In this document: positions 1-6,557 of the stretch, piece after piece
Position numbering within the stretch: position 1 is the first letter of the stretch
How the letters are laid out: the number at the start of each line of letters is the position of its first letter
Source: Acidobacteriaceae bacterium
GTDB taxonomy: Bacteria > Acidobacteriota > Terriglobia > Terriglobales > SbA1
Length of the DNA stretch: 16,447 nt
Direction of reading: 5' to 3'
Assembly (NCBI GenBank): GCA_019237515.1
Contig: JAFAGX010000124.1
Coordinates: forward strand, 1-16,447
The notes under the pieces: model-generated
What the model was told of the DNA's origin: nothing
Database searches by the model: none
Seen by the model: only the letters and a program-made list of their open reading frames with translations
Position numbers and translations under genes: made by a program

Positions 1-22
1 GGTTCGAGTCCCTTGCCCTCCG
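1..22 (+). tRNA. 3' end of a tRNA, probably tRNA-Ser (partial)
   Basis: The window opens inside a T-arm. A 7-nt loop TTCGAGT (3-9) is preceded by GG and followed by the 3' stem strand CCCTT (10-14), then a 7-nt 3' acceptor strand GCCCTCC (15-21) and a G at the discriminator position (22). The missing 5' acceptor strand should therefore be GGAGGGC. A GGAG start with discriminator G is typical of bacterial tRNA-Ser, but the anticodon lies outside the window, so the identity is inferred. CCA is not encoded (AGG follows). A + strand terminator lies about 90 nt downstream. Confidence 0.6.
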
Positions 23-49
23 AGGTTACTCGGCGCAGCCCCGAGCTAC

Positions 50-77
50 TTGACAAGTAGGTTCAGCGCGCTATTCT
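50..77 (+). promoter_or_regulatory. candidate sigma-70 promoter downstream of the tRNA
   Basis: A perfect -35 box TTGACA (50-55) is followed after 16 bp by TATTCT (72-77), which matches the -10 consensus at 4 of 6 positions. The -35 box sits in a short palindrome, CTACTT-GAC-AAGTAG (46-60). No + strand gene lies downstream before the terminator at 109-136, so a real promoter would make only a transcript of about 50-55 nt. A chance match is possible. Confidence 0.25.
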
Positions 78-108
78 GGAACCGACGGACAGCGTCCAGT
101 AACACCTC

Positions 109-136
109 AAAGCTCGGCCGCAAAGCTGGGCTTTTT
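109..136 (+). terminator. intrinsic terminator after the tRNA
   Basis: A 10-bp stem AAAGCTCGGC (109-118) pairs with GCTGGGCTTT (125-134), with two G-U wobbles, around the loop CGCAAA. The T-run spans 132-136, and more pyrimidines follow (CCTTT). It faces the + strand, so it most likely ends the tRNA transcript and shields the 3' end of the oppositely oriented dehydrogenase gene. On the - strand the tail after the stem is a poor T-tract, so it is a weaker terminator for that gene. Confidence 0.75.
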
Positions 137-147
137 CCTTTGCTGTA

Positions 148-1221
148 CTACATCTGTCGTACTCGCTCCGCCACCCACTCCCCCGTTTCCCGTGTGCCCA
201 GGCTTCCGCCTATATCCTGTGTGGTCTTTTTCTGGCGAACGGCGTCTAGCACGGCTGTCTCAATTTTCTCTGCCTCGCGAGTCAGTCCCAAATGATTCAG
301 CATCATCGCCGCAGTTAAGATTGCCCCGAACGGATTTGCCAGATTCTTTCCCGCAATCATCGGCGCAGATCCATGCACCGGCTCGAACATCGACGTCTTC
401 CCCGGATGAATATTTCCGCTGGCCGCCATCCCCAACCCACCCTGCAGACCGGCGGCAAGGTCGGTAATGATGTCGCCAAACATGTTATTGGTAACGATCA
501 CATCGAACTGCCGCGGGTCGCGCACCATCTGCATGCAAAGCGCATCGACGTACATGTGCTCGGCTTTGATTGGCGGATAATCACTGCTGACCTGCTTGAA
601 CACTCTCTGCCACAAATTTCCGGCATGAGTCATGGCGTTCGACTTATCGCACATGAGCACACGCTGTCGTTTGCTTCCATCGGCTTTCGAATTTCCAGAG
701 CAATACTCAAAAGCGTAGCGGATGATCCGCTCGACTCCCTTCCGGGTATTGATGTCTTCCTGTATCGCGACTTCATCCGCCGTTCCGCGCTTGAAGATTC
801 CCCCTGCATCGGTGTAGACGCCCTCGGTATTTTCGCGGATCACCACGAAATCAACGTCCTTAGGTTCAACTTCTTTCAGGGGACACAACGCGCCAGCCAG
901 CAGGCGGACAGGGCGAACGTTGGCATAGAGGTCCATCTGAAAACGCATGCCAAGCAGGATTTCTTTGGCATGGATGTTCGTAGAAACTCGGGGGTCGCCG
1001 AAAGCTCCTACCAGAATTGCATCAAAATCGCGCTCCAGCATGGCGAAGCCGTCCGGCGGCACGGTAATACCGTCGGACAGATAGCGATCGGCGCCCCAAT
1101 CGAACTCTTTTGTCCCGATCTCGGCTCCAGCAGCGGCCATGACCTTCACGGCCATCGGAATGACCTCTTTGCCGATGCCATCCCCGGGGATGATTGCTAT
1201 GCTTTTTTTTCTATAAGCCAC
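148..1221 (-). CDS. leuB: isocitrate/isopropylmalate dehydrogenase family enzyme, probably 3-isopropylmalate dehydrogenase
   Basis: Cytosolic beta-decarboxylating dehydrogenase of 357 aa, the usual LeuB length. If it is LeuB, it oxidises and decarboxylates 3-isopropylmalate to 2-ketoisocaproate in leucine synthesis. Visible motifs: GDGIGKEV (13-20); the substrate arginines R93, R103 and R129; RENTEGVY with catalytic Y136; CDKSN with catalytic K193; metal-binding D226, D250 and D254; and EPVHGSAP (280-287). The [13 protein letters not shown] and AASGNI blocks resemble the actinobacterial LeuB type more than the E. coli type (RELTGGIYFG). Tartrate or homoisocitrate dehydrogenase activity cannot be excluded. 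The position after HGSAP, normally the NAD-selecting Asp, is Met288. Translation starts at GTG, since the next Met lies inside the conserved fold. No Shine-Dalgarno is seen. No other leu genes are in the window. Confidence 0.85.
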   Translation of the reverse strand: MAYRKKSIAIIPGDGIGKEVIPMAVKVMAAAGAEIGTKEFDWGADRYLSDGITVPPDGFAMLERDFDAILVGAFGDPRVSTNIHAKEILLGMRFQMDLYANVRPVRLLAGALCPLKEVEPKDVDFVVIRENTEGVYTDAGGIFKRGTADEVAIQEDINTRKGVERIIRYAFEYCSGNSKADGSKRQRVLMCDKSNAMTHAGNLWQRVFKQVSSDYPPIKAEHMYVDALCMQMVRDPRQFDVIVTNNMFGDIITDLAAGLQGGLGMAASGNIHPGKTSMFEPVHGSAPMIAGKNLANPFGAILTAAMMLNHLGLTREAEKIETAVLDAVRQKKTTQDIGGSLGTRETGEWVAERVRQM

Positions 1222-1233
1222 GCGTGGAAAGGT

Positions 1234-1239
1234 AGCATA
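1234..1239 (-). promoter_or_regulatory. candidate -10 element of the LeuB-like gene
   Basis: Read on the - strand, TATGCT lies 12 nt before the GTG start, and nothing resembling a Shine-Dalgarno sequence lies between. There is no convincing -35 box at 16-18 bp. A similar TTTATGCTA stretch occurs upstream of the foldase gene at 10013-10021. Transcription from here would give a leader of only a few nucleotides. Confidence 0.3.
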
Positions 1240-1394
1240 AAGCAGGCGCCGTCAATAGCGGGAGCCTGTCGTCAGTACCTCAGTTCGTAGTCAAAGACTA
1301 GCGACTTTACATCAGGGCACGCACCCAACGTTGCATCCGGATTTCTGGCTCCTGCGTACCGCCTCCTGGCAGCTAATTGGCAGTTTCCGGCTTG

Positions 1395-1400
1395 TATAAT
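1395..1400 (+). promoter_or_regulatory. -10 element of the ygfZ-DUF1844-MBL-ribF operon
   Basis: A perfect TATAAT hexamer preceded by TTG lies 13 nt before the ygfZ ATG at 1414. The -35 region is poor: TTGGCA at 1377 is too close, at 12 bp. With a transcription start 6-8 nt downstream, the leader would be about 6-8 nt long and has no room for a Shine-Dalgarno sequence. Confidence 0.5.
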
Positions 1401-1413
1401 CGTAGATTGGGCT

Positions 1414-2427
1414 ATGACTTCTGCAACCCTCCATCAGACCGTCGCCAGTTCCGCAGACCTAGAGGCGGAGTTCGCATCGCTGCTTTCTGGCTGTGCCATC
1501 TTTGAGCTAACCGAACGCGCCAAATTTAGCCTCTCCGGAAACGACCGGGTGCGCTGGTTGAATGGCATGATTACGAACAAAATTCGTGATCTTGCCGCGG
1601 GGCAGGGTATTTACGCGTTCGTCCTTAACCCTCAGGGCCATATTCTCGGCGACCTGTATGCCTACAACCGAGGCGAATCGCTGCTGATTGACACGGACAA
1701 AGCTCAAGCCGAGAAATTGCTTGGTATTTTTCGCAAATACATCATTATGGATAAGGTCGAGATTGCGGAGCTCAGCGACAAATTAACCGCGATCGGTGTT
1801 GCCGGCCCGAAGTCTCGCATGATCCTAGGCAAGCTAGGCTTGGACCTCCCGCAGCTGGCACCACTTCAGTTTGTTGACATGCACTGGAACAATTCGGCCA
1901 TCACAATCCTGCGTACCGATAATGTTGCGCTTGACTCCTACGAGGTCTGGCTGGCTCCAGAGCACCATTCACAGGTTTGGAGTGCTTTCTCCGATTCGGG
2001 TGCAACTCCAATCAGTGCAGAAACTTTGGAACTGCTCCGAGTTGCGAGTGGCACCCCGCGCTACGCTCAGGACATTCGCGAACGCGATCTGCCGCAGGAA
2101 ACCGAGCAGCTTCGGGCTCTGAATTTCAATAAGGGCTGCTACATCGGCCAGGAGATCGTGGAACGCATTCGTTCGCGTGGCAACGTTCATCGCAAATTCA
2201 CCGGGTTCGAAGTTCGCGGCCCGCTCCCGCATGGAATCAAAATTCAGGCGGACGGTAAAGACGTCGGTGAGGTCACAAGCACCGCTACTCTGCCATTGGC
2301 GGCCGGACCGCGACACATCGCGCTCGGCTACGTTCGCCGCGAATTGGCAACTCAACCGCTCCAGGCCGGCGATGTCCAGCTCACAGCAACCGAAATCCCA
2401 TTCTCTGGAGTTTTCAAGCAATCTTAA
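1414..2427 (+). CDS. ygfZ: YgfZ/GcvT-like folate-binding protein (Fe-S cluster maintenance)
   Basis: 337 aa, close to the 326 aa of E. coli YgfZ. The family signature KGCYIGQE is at residues 240-247, with Cys242, followed by a conserved RxRxxGxVHRxFxGF-like stretch (R251 to F265) that is diagnostic of YgfZ rather than the glycine-cleavage T protein. YgfZ is a tetrahydrofolate-dependent cytosolic protein that supports the assembly or repair of certain iron-sulfur enzymes such as MiaB. The gene has no visible Shine-Dalgarno, and its TATAAT box is 13 nt before the ATG. It leads a + strand operon: its TAA overlaps the ribosome-binding site of the next gene, 13 nt away. Confidence 0.92.
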   Translation: MTSATLHQTVASSADLEAEFASLLSGCAIFELTERAKFSLSGNDRVRWLNGMITNKIRDLAAGQGIYAFVLNPQGHILGDLYAYNRGESLLIDTDKAQAEKLLGIFRKYIIMDKVEIAELSDKLTAIGVAGPKSRMILGKLGLDLPQLAPLQFVDMHWNNSAITILRTDNVALDSYEVWLAPEHHSQVWSAFSDSGATPISAETLELLRVASGTPRYAQDIRERDLPQETEQLRALNFNKGCYIGQEIVERIRSRGNVHRKFTGFEVRGPLPHGIKIQADGKDVGEVTSTATLPLAAGPRHIALGYVRRELATQPLQAGDVQLTATEIPFSGVFKQS

Positions 2428-2430
2428 GGA
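2426..2430 (+). promoter_or_regulatory. ribosome-binding site fixing the DUF1844 start
   Basis: AAGGA shares bases with the TAA stop of ygfZ and lies 10 nt before the ATG at 2441. It supports that ATG over a longer in-frame opening from 2177, which would run through 250 nt of conserved ygfZ coding sequence. Confidence 0.6.
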
Positions 2431-2440
2431 ATTTACCCGC

Positions 2441-2983
2441 ATGGCTGAAAAGAAACAGGAATCGTTCACAGTAACTGATCGCCGGCTGTTCACGGCCGAC
2501 GGCGAAATCCGCAAAGAGGTCGCCCAGGAAGAAGTCTCAACTGCGAAGCCTGAACCGACCCCGGCCAAGTCTCCCACGAGCGATGTACCTCCTGCGCCTT
2601 CCGCCGTAGAGCAGCAGAAACAAGCCGACGAATACCGCAAGTCCACAAAGAATATGGACACTCGCGTCGAGCTGAGTGGTCACTCGGCGAAAGATCTGGA
2701 GATGACGTTCGAGCGCTTCATTGCCTCGCTCTACATGACGGCCATGCTGCAACTCGGCCTCATGCACGAGCAGGGTGGCGACCCGCGAGTGGACATCATC
2801 GGCGCGCGGCAGACAATCGATACCATCAGCATGATTTCGGACAAGACTAAGAACAACCTCACCGGCGCCGAACAAAATCTGCTGCAAAATTGTCTGTACG
2901 AATTGCGTATGGCGTATGTAGAAGTCACTAACGCGCTCGCCCGTCCGCCGAAAGCCACTGGTACGGATCCTGTTAAACGATGA
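2441..2983 (+). CDS. DUF1844 family protein
   Basis: 180 aa, no signal peptide. The N-terminus FTVTDRRLFTADGEIR (9-24) is followed by a Pro/Ala/Glu-rich, probably disordered linker (about 28-65). A helical core (about 85-165) contains FERFIASLYMTAMLQLG (90-106), which matches the DUF1844 pattern of a Phe- and Leu-rich helix ending in LG. I know no established function for DUF1844; the family is common in Acidobacteria, Deltaproteobacteria and Planctomycetes. The gene sits 13 nt after ygfZ and overlaps the next gene by 4 nt (ATGA), so the three are almost certainly cotranscribed and translationally coupled. A supporting role near Fe-S or folate metabolism is only guilt by association. Confidence 0.85.
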   Translation: MAEKKQESFTVTDRRLFTADGEIRKEVAQEEVSTAKPEPTPAKSPTSDVPPAPSAVEQQKQADEYRKSTKNMDTRVELSGHSAKDLEMTFERFIASLYMTAMLQLGLMHEQGGDPRVDIIGARQTIDTISMISDKTKNNLTGAEQNLLQNCLYELRMAYVEVTNALARPPKATGTDPVKR

Positions 2984-3753
2984 AAGCCACGCTGACCGTG
3001 CTAGGCAGCGGCACATCCATGGGTGTGCCTACTATCGGTTGTGACTGTGCCGTATGTCATTCCTCCGATCCGCACGATCGTCGCACCCGGCCTTCGGTGT
3101 TGATTGAATACAACGACAAAGTGGTGCTGATCGATTCCACGCCTGATTTTCGCGAGCAGGCCATCCGCGAGCAGATCACGAATCTGGATGCTGTGCTCTA
3201 TACGCACACCCACGCCGACCACATCCTTGGCATCGACGACCTGCGGCCACTCAGCTTTCGCCACAAGCCCAACAAACTTCCGCTTTACGCCAGTCCTGAT
3301 ACGGCCGATTTCATCCGCAACATGTTCCGCTACATCTTCGACGCGGATTATAAATTTGGTGGTCTTCCGCAAGTCGAACTGCTCCCCTTCAACGGCCCGC
3401 TGCAACTTTTCGGCGTCACCTTCACCCCAGTTCCTGTGATCCATGGAGAAACAGAAATCTATGGCTTTCGGTTTGGTAGCTCCGCGTATCTGACCGATCA
3501 CAGTGAGATCCCGGAAAGTTCATTTGCCAAGCTTCAGGACCTCGATATTCTGTTTCTGGATGCGCTGCGGCACAAGCCGCATCCCACACATTCGACCGTG
3601 GAAAACTCGCTGCAAATTGTGGAGCGGCTAAAGCCCAAGCGTGCGTTCTTTACTCACATTTGTCATGATCTGCCGCACCAGGCGACCAATGCTTCGCTCC
3701 CGCCGAATGTGCGGCTTTCGTATGACGGTATGAAGTTGGATTTTGAAATCTGA
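2980..3753 (+). CDS. PhnP-like MBL-fold metal-dependent hydrolase
   Basis: 257 aa cytosolic metallo-beta-lactamase-fold enzyme. The first strand is followed by GSGTSMGVPTIGC and then CDCAVC (C21, C23, C26), the structural zinc knot of the PhnP-like subgroup. The di-metal site is HTHADH (76-81); later ligand candidates are H155, D173 and H226. PhnP itself is a phosphoribosyl cyclic phosphate phosphodiesterase of the phosphonate pathway, but no phn genes are present here. A broad cyclic-phosphate or phosphodiester hydrolase is the safest call. The start overlaps the DUF1844 stop (ATGA). The stop codon is followed within 3 nt by a 7-bp-periodic repeat array that separates this gene from ribF. 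Confidence 0.88.
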   Translation: MKATLTVLGSGTSMGVPTIGCDCAVCHSSDPHDRRTRPSVLIEYNDKVVLIDSTPDFREQAIREQITNLDAVLYTHTHADHILGIDDLRPLSFRHKPNKLPLYASPDTADFIRNMFRYIFDADYKFGGLPQVELLPFNGPLQLFGVTFTPVPVIHGETEIYGFRFGSSAYLTDHSEIPESSFAKLQDLDILFLDALRHKPHPTHSTVENSLQIVERLKPKRAFFTHICHDLPHQATNASLPPNVRLSYDGMKLDFEI

Positions 3754-3756
3754 CGG

Positions 3757-3798
3757 ATTGCCAATTTGCAATGTCCAATTGGCAATTGACAATCGGCA
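3757..3798 (+). repeat. degenerate heptad repeat array A (ATYGGCA type)
   Basis: Six consecutive 7-nt units: ATTGCCA, ATTTGCA, ATGTCCA, ATTGGCA, ATTGACA, ATCGGCA. They start 3 nt after the hydrolase stop, and a degraded seventh unit GTGTGAA follows. Within the array ATTGCCAATT (3757-3766) and AATTGGCAAT (3777-3786) form a perfect 10-bp inverted repeat with a 10-nt loop. The second half, from 3781, matches the array at 8439-8460 at 16 of the first 18 positions. The array fills most of the 59-nt gap before ribF and contains an ATG (3771) in frame with ribF. Confidence 0.8.
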
Positions 3799-3812
3799 GT
3801 GTGAATTGCAAG

Positions 3813-4748
3813 ATGCAGGTTTTTCACAAAATCGAAGATATTCCTCCCGATTTTGGGCCGACTGTGATCAGCGTCGGCAATTTCGACGGAGTGCATCGCG
3901 CACACAAGCAAGTGCTGAACACGATCGTGCACCGCGGCAAAGAGTTGAGCTTTAGAGCGGTCGCGGTTACCTTCGAGCCACATCCCGTTCGTATTCTTCG
4001 CCCGGATGCGAACCTCAAGCTTTTAACACCCACGCCGGAAAAACTGCGCCTGCTCTCCGAAGCCGGACTAGACGCAGTTCTGCTGTTGCCTTTTACTCGT
4101 GATCTGTCGCTCATGACACCCGAGGTTTTTGCTCACGACATCTTAAAACAAGGCTTGCGGGTGCGTGAGGTGCACGAAGGTTATAACTTCCATTTTGGAC
4201 ACAAGGCCACCGGTAACACTGCCCTGCTTATCGAATTTGGTAAGGAAATGGGCTTTGAAGTTCATATCTATCCGGAGATGCGCTTGCGAGGCGAACCCGT
4301 GTCCAGCAGCCAGATTCGCAAACTGATCCGCAACGGCCGAATTAGCCGGGCACGCTGCCTTCTGGGCAGAGCCTTTAGCATCCTCTCAACTGCAGGGCGC
4401 GGGCGCGGTTATGGCGCCAAGTACACCGTTCCCACCATTAACCTGAGCCGCTATGAGGAACTGGTTCCGGCAGACGGCGTTTACATCACGCGCACTCGAG
4501 TCAGCCAGGAGTGCTTCGATTCCGTGACCAACGTCGGCAAACGCCCTACCTTCGGAGTCGAATCGTTCGCGATCGAAACTCATCTGCTCAACTTTCACCC
4601 GATTGAACTCACTCCCGAGACCGAGGTCGAGATCCATTTTCTACGTCGTCTCCGTGATGAAATTAAGTTCCCGTCTGTCGACGCCTTGCGAGAGCAGATC
4701 GCCCGCGATGTCAAGCAAGCCAAGCGCTATTTTCATTTGTTGAAATAA
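3813..4748 (+). CDS. ribF: bifunctional riboflavin kinase / FAD synthetase
   Basis: 311 aa, the usual RibF length. The N-terminal adenylyltransferase half shows SVGNFDGVH (20-28) with the HxGH-type nucleotide motif present as HRAH (28-31; Ala replaces the usual Gly), then YNFHFG (124-129) and VSSSQIR (163-169). The C-terminal riboflavin kinase half shows PTIN (207-210), the variant of the PTAN metal/ATP site, GVYI (222-225), GKRPTFG (242-248) and the catalytic Glu in IETHLLNF (E255). Together they convert riboflavin to FMN and then FAD. The start at 3813 matches the family N-terminus. An upstream in-frame ATG at 3771 would add 14 residues encoded by repeat units. Neither start has a good Shine-Dalgarno, so translation may depend on coupling. 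Confidence 0.9.
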   Translation: MQVFHKIEDIPPDFGPTVISVGNFDGVHRAHKQVLNTIVHRGKELSFRAVAVTFEPHPVRILRPDANLKLLTPTPEKLRLLSEAGLDAVLLLPFTRDLSLMTPEVFAHDILKQGLRVREVHEGYNFHFGHKATGNTALLIEFGKEMGFEVHIYPEMRLRGEPVSSSQIRKLIRNGRISRARCLLGRAFSILSTAGRGRGYGAKYTVPTINLSRYEELVPADGVYITRTRVSQECFDSVTNVGKRPTFGVESFAIETHLLNFHPIELTPETEVEIHFLRRLRDEIKFPSVDALREQIARDVKQAKRYFHLLK

Positions 4749-5052
4749 TTCTGTCGCTGGAACCTCGCAGTAGCAACCCCTGACGACTCCTCTGGCGCAC
4801 TTTGGCGCTTTCGGTTCGCCGCCGAACACAATTATTCTCCTCCTTGCTGTACAGCGTTGGGGCCACTGTGCCGCGCTTAGCCAAGCGCTACCGAACGCCG
4901 CCGATGGCCCCACTTACAATCCGGACGCCCGTCGATTTGTCTTGGCTCTACCTCAGTAGAGACCCTGAAAATCCAGCCACGTCGATCTTCAAGAGTGCAC
5001 ATCGACTCCCGAATTTGCATCTAATGTCCCGCTCTTCTCATTGTGAGCTTCT
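4749..5052. other. 304-bp gap without a convincing gene
   Basis: Openings on both strands have no recognisable protein. Visible structure is minor: a 5-bp hairpin GTTCG-CCGC-CGAAC near 4815-4830 with no T-tract, and a perfect 6-bp hairpin CTCTAC-CTCA-GTAGAG (4946-4961). No clear terminator for ribF and no strong promoter for the response regulator gene could be picked out. Confidence 0.5.
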
Positions 5053-5910
5053 ATGCCGGAAGCAGTTTCGATTCTATTTGTGGACGATGAAGACAGCATA
5101 CGGCTGACCCTTCCGCTGTTGCTGGAGCGCGAAGGTTTCAAAGTTACATCTGCACGCAACGTCCCTGAAGCCCTAAACCTGATTGCCACGCAAGAATTTC
5201 AGGTGCTACTTACAGATTTGAATATCGGGTATCCCGGTGATGGTTTTGCGATCGTGAGTGCAATGCGAAGTACGCAACCGGACGCGCTACGCTTCATTCT
5301 CACCGGCTATCCAGCTTTTGAATCAGCTCTGGAAGCCATGCGCCAGCAGGTCGATGACTACCTCGTCAAACCAACCGACATCAACTCTCTGGTACAGGCG
5401 ATCCGATCAAAAGTTGGCGCGCGAACACCGGCTACACTCGTTCCCACCAAGCGGCTCCCGGACGTGATCCGGGAGAACCTCGCCAGTATATGCACAGGGT
5501 TTCTCAAGGAAACCAAAGATGACCCGGAAATTAAATCGGTCCAAATGTCAGATTCGGACCGGACCGACCACATTCCCCGGCTTCTGGATGCCGCAATGAG
5601 AATCGTTCGCGGAGAAAGAGTCACCGCCGATGACAGGGAGTCTTCAGTTCTTCACGGTGCTTTGCGCCGGAAACAGGGTTACACGGTTCCCTTGCTGATC
5701 CGCGAATCGAGAATTCTCAAGAAAAATGTGGGTGATTGTATCCACGAGCATCTGTTGGAGATCGATATCAGTTACCTGATTCGCGACATTCTAGCCGCAT
5801 TTGGAACCATCGATACGCTGCTGGAGGAGTCGGTCCAGGCTTACCTTAGGGCGGGTCAAAGCGAAACCGAGATACCAGGTGGCGTGAAAAAAACCAAGAC
5901 GCGAAAATAG
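5053..5910 (+). CDS. response regulator with C-terminal RsbRD-like domain
   Basis: 285 aa, cytosolic. The receiver domain (1-120) is complete: acidic pocket D11-D12-E13, phospho-acceptor D55, T84 and the K106-P107 pair. There is no DNA-binding helix-turn-helix. Residues 135-265 are a helical domain with DHIPRLLDAAM and HGALRRKQGY-VPLLIRESRIL. This pattern resembles the N-terminal domain of RsbRD co-antagonists (DHIP-LL, then HG-R-QG-LLRE), which also occurs next to sensor kinases. The C-terminus is a short basic tail. The gene stands alone without a kinase, so it is an orphan regulator probably acting by protein contact. Start ATG at 5053 fits the receiver fold, although the upstream ribosome-binding site is weak (GTGAGC). 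Confidence 0.85.
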   Translation: MPEAVSILFVDDEDSIRLTLPLLLEREGFKVTSARNVPEALNLIATQEFQVLLTDLNIGYPGDGFAIVSAMRSTQPDALRFILTGYPAFESALEAMRQQVDDYLVKPTDINSLVQAIRSKVGARTPATLVPTKRLPDVIRENLASICTGFLKETKDDPEIKSVQMSDSDRTDHIPRLLDAAMRIVRGERVTADDRESSVLHGALRRKQGYTVPLLIRESRILKKNVGDCIHEHLLEIDISYLIRDILAAFGTIDTLLEESVQAYLRAGQSETEIPGGVKKTKTRK

Positions 5911-5930
5911 CAGACGCCCTTCTGCCTTTT
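5910..5930 (+). terminator. weak, possibly bidirectional terminator between convergent genes
   Basis: GCAGA (5910-5914) pairs with TCTGC (5921-5925) around a 6-nt loop and is followed by CTTTTC. On the other strand the same stem is followed by TATTTTC. It lies between the convergent response regulator and periplasmic protein genes. The stem is only 5 bp, so the call is tentative. Confidence 0.35.
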
Positions 5931-5938
5931 CGAAAACC

Positions 5939-6379
5939 CTAGTGCGGCAAATACCCGGCTTCCAACGGGAGCTTCCCATCGACCTTGACTACATTGACTT
6001 GATCGTCGATCGAATGCAACTCAACCAGCCCGATTGCACCGGGTGTACTCTCGACCACCCGCAGCACATCGGCGTCGGAATCCACAATGACAAAGAAATT
6101 TTTGTGAGCAGCGATCAGTGTTTTCAATTCGTTACCGGCGACGCCGTCCAAGCGCTTCAGCGTAGTCGCTTCGCCTGCAGAATTTTGGTGGAGAACGATG
6201 ACGACGTCTCGGCCGTCGTCCCATTTCTTCTCTTCCAGGCGAAATAACCTCGCCAGCTGAGTGGACGAAACCTCTCGCGTGCCATTTTCCTTATTGACCA
6301 CAACAGCCATGTGATGTGCGAAGCAAGGAACAAAAGAAAACAGCAGGAAACCGAGCAATGACAAAGTGCGCGCTTTCAT
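5939..6379 (-). CDS. small exported periplasmic-binding-like protein (phosphate-binding PstS-like fold)
   Basis: 146 aa. A signal peptide with a hydrophobic core (LSLLGFLLFSFVPCF) has a likely cleavage after Ala21. The mature part reads VVVNKENGTREVSSTQLARLF-KKWDDGRDVVIV, then VVESTPGAIGLVEL. This is the pattern of short one-domain PstS-type substrate-binding proteins, where the last segment is the x-PGAIGYV turn. Such proteins are often found alone, without ABC transporter genes, as here. Anion or phosphate binding in the periplasm is inferred, not shown. The ribosome-binding site is good: GGTGAT (plus-strand ATCACC, 6385-6390), 5 nt before ATG. An 11-bp direct repeat resembling a Pho box lies 40-61 nt upstream. 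Confidence 0.7.
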   Translation of the reverse strand: MKARTLSLLGFLLFSFVPCFAHHMAVVVNKENGTREVSSTQLARLFRLEEKKWDDGRDVVIVLHQNSAGEATTLKRLDGVAGNELKTLIAAHKNFFVIVDSDADVLRVVESTPGAIGLVELHSIDDQVNVVKVDGKLPLEAGYLPH

Positions 6380-6418
6380 ATCAGATCACCCCGACCACAG
6401 GGTAGTGGAAGGTATGTT

Positions 6419-6440
6419 CCAATTTGTAACCAATCTGTAA
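6419..6440 (-). promoter_or_regulatory. 11-bp tandem direct repeat, Pho-box-like operator
   Basis: On the coding strand TTACAGATTGG is directly followed by TTACAAATTGG, two 11-bp units differing at one base, 40-61 nt before the start of the PstS-like gene. An 11-bp repeat period with TTnACA-type half sites is the layout of PhoB/PhoP-type operators, and the downstream gene is a PstS-like protein. No experimentally defined acidobacterial Pho box is known to me, so the regulator assignment is inference. Confidence 0.4.
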
Positions 6441-6557
6441 AAACCAGAGCGCTGGGCGGTTACGGCAGTAATCTAATCACGGTGCCGAAAGTGGCTCCTC
6501 AAGCCTAGGCTAAACGGCTGATTCATCGTAGAAGGCTTGATTCGACTGAGCCAGAGC

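Noticed and set aside
373..1290. 305-codon open frame on the + strand, antisense to the LeuB-like gene
   Set aside because: The - strand frame has full enzyme motifs; the + strand translation shows no domain and is a coding shadow.
1372..1410. Possible fifth heptad array before ygfZ (AATTGGCAGTTTCCGGCTTG)
   Set aside because: Only one unit is clear and the 7-nt phase is lost; it contains the TATAAT box. Too weak to call.
2177..2440. 88-codon N-terminal extension of the DUF1844 frame
   Set aside because: It overlaps conserved ygfZ coding sequence; AAGGA at 2426-2430 and the family N-terminus support the start at 2441.
3757..3798. Could the heptad arrays be a CRISPR or a minisatellite
   Set aside because: There are no spacers; units are 7 nt, adjacent and degenerate, and arrays are only 3-6 units long.
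6502..6511. Perfect palindrome AGCCTAGGCT near the 3' end of the EamA gene
   Set aside because: No loop, no T-tract and no partner site; a 10-bp palindrome is expected by chance at this scale.
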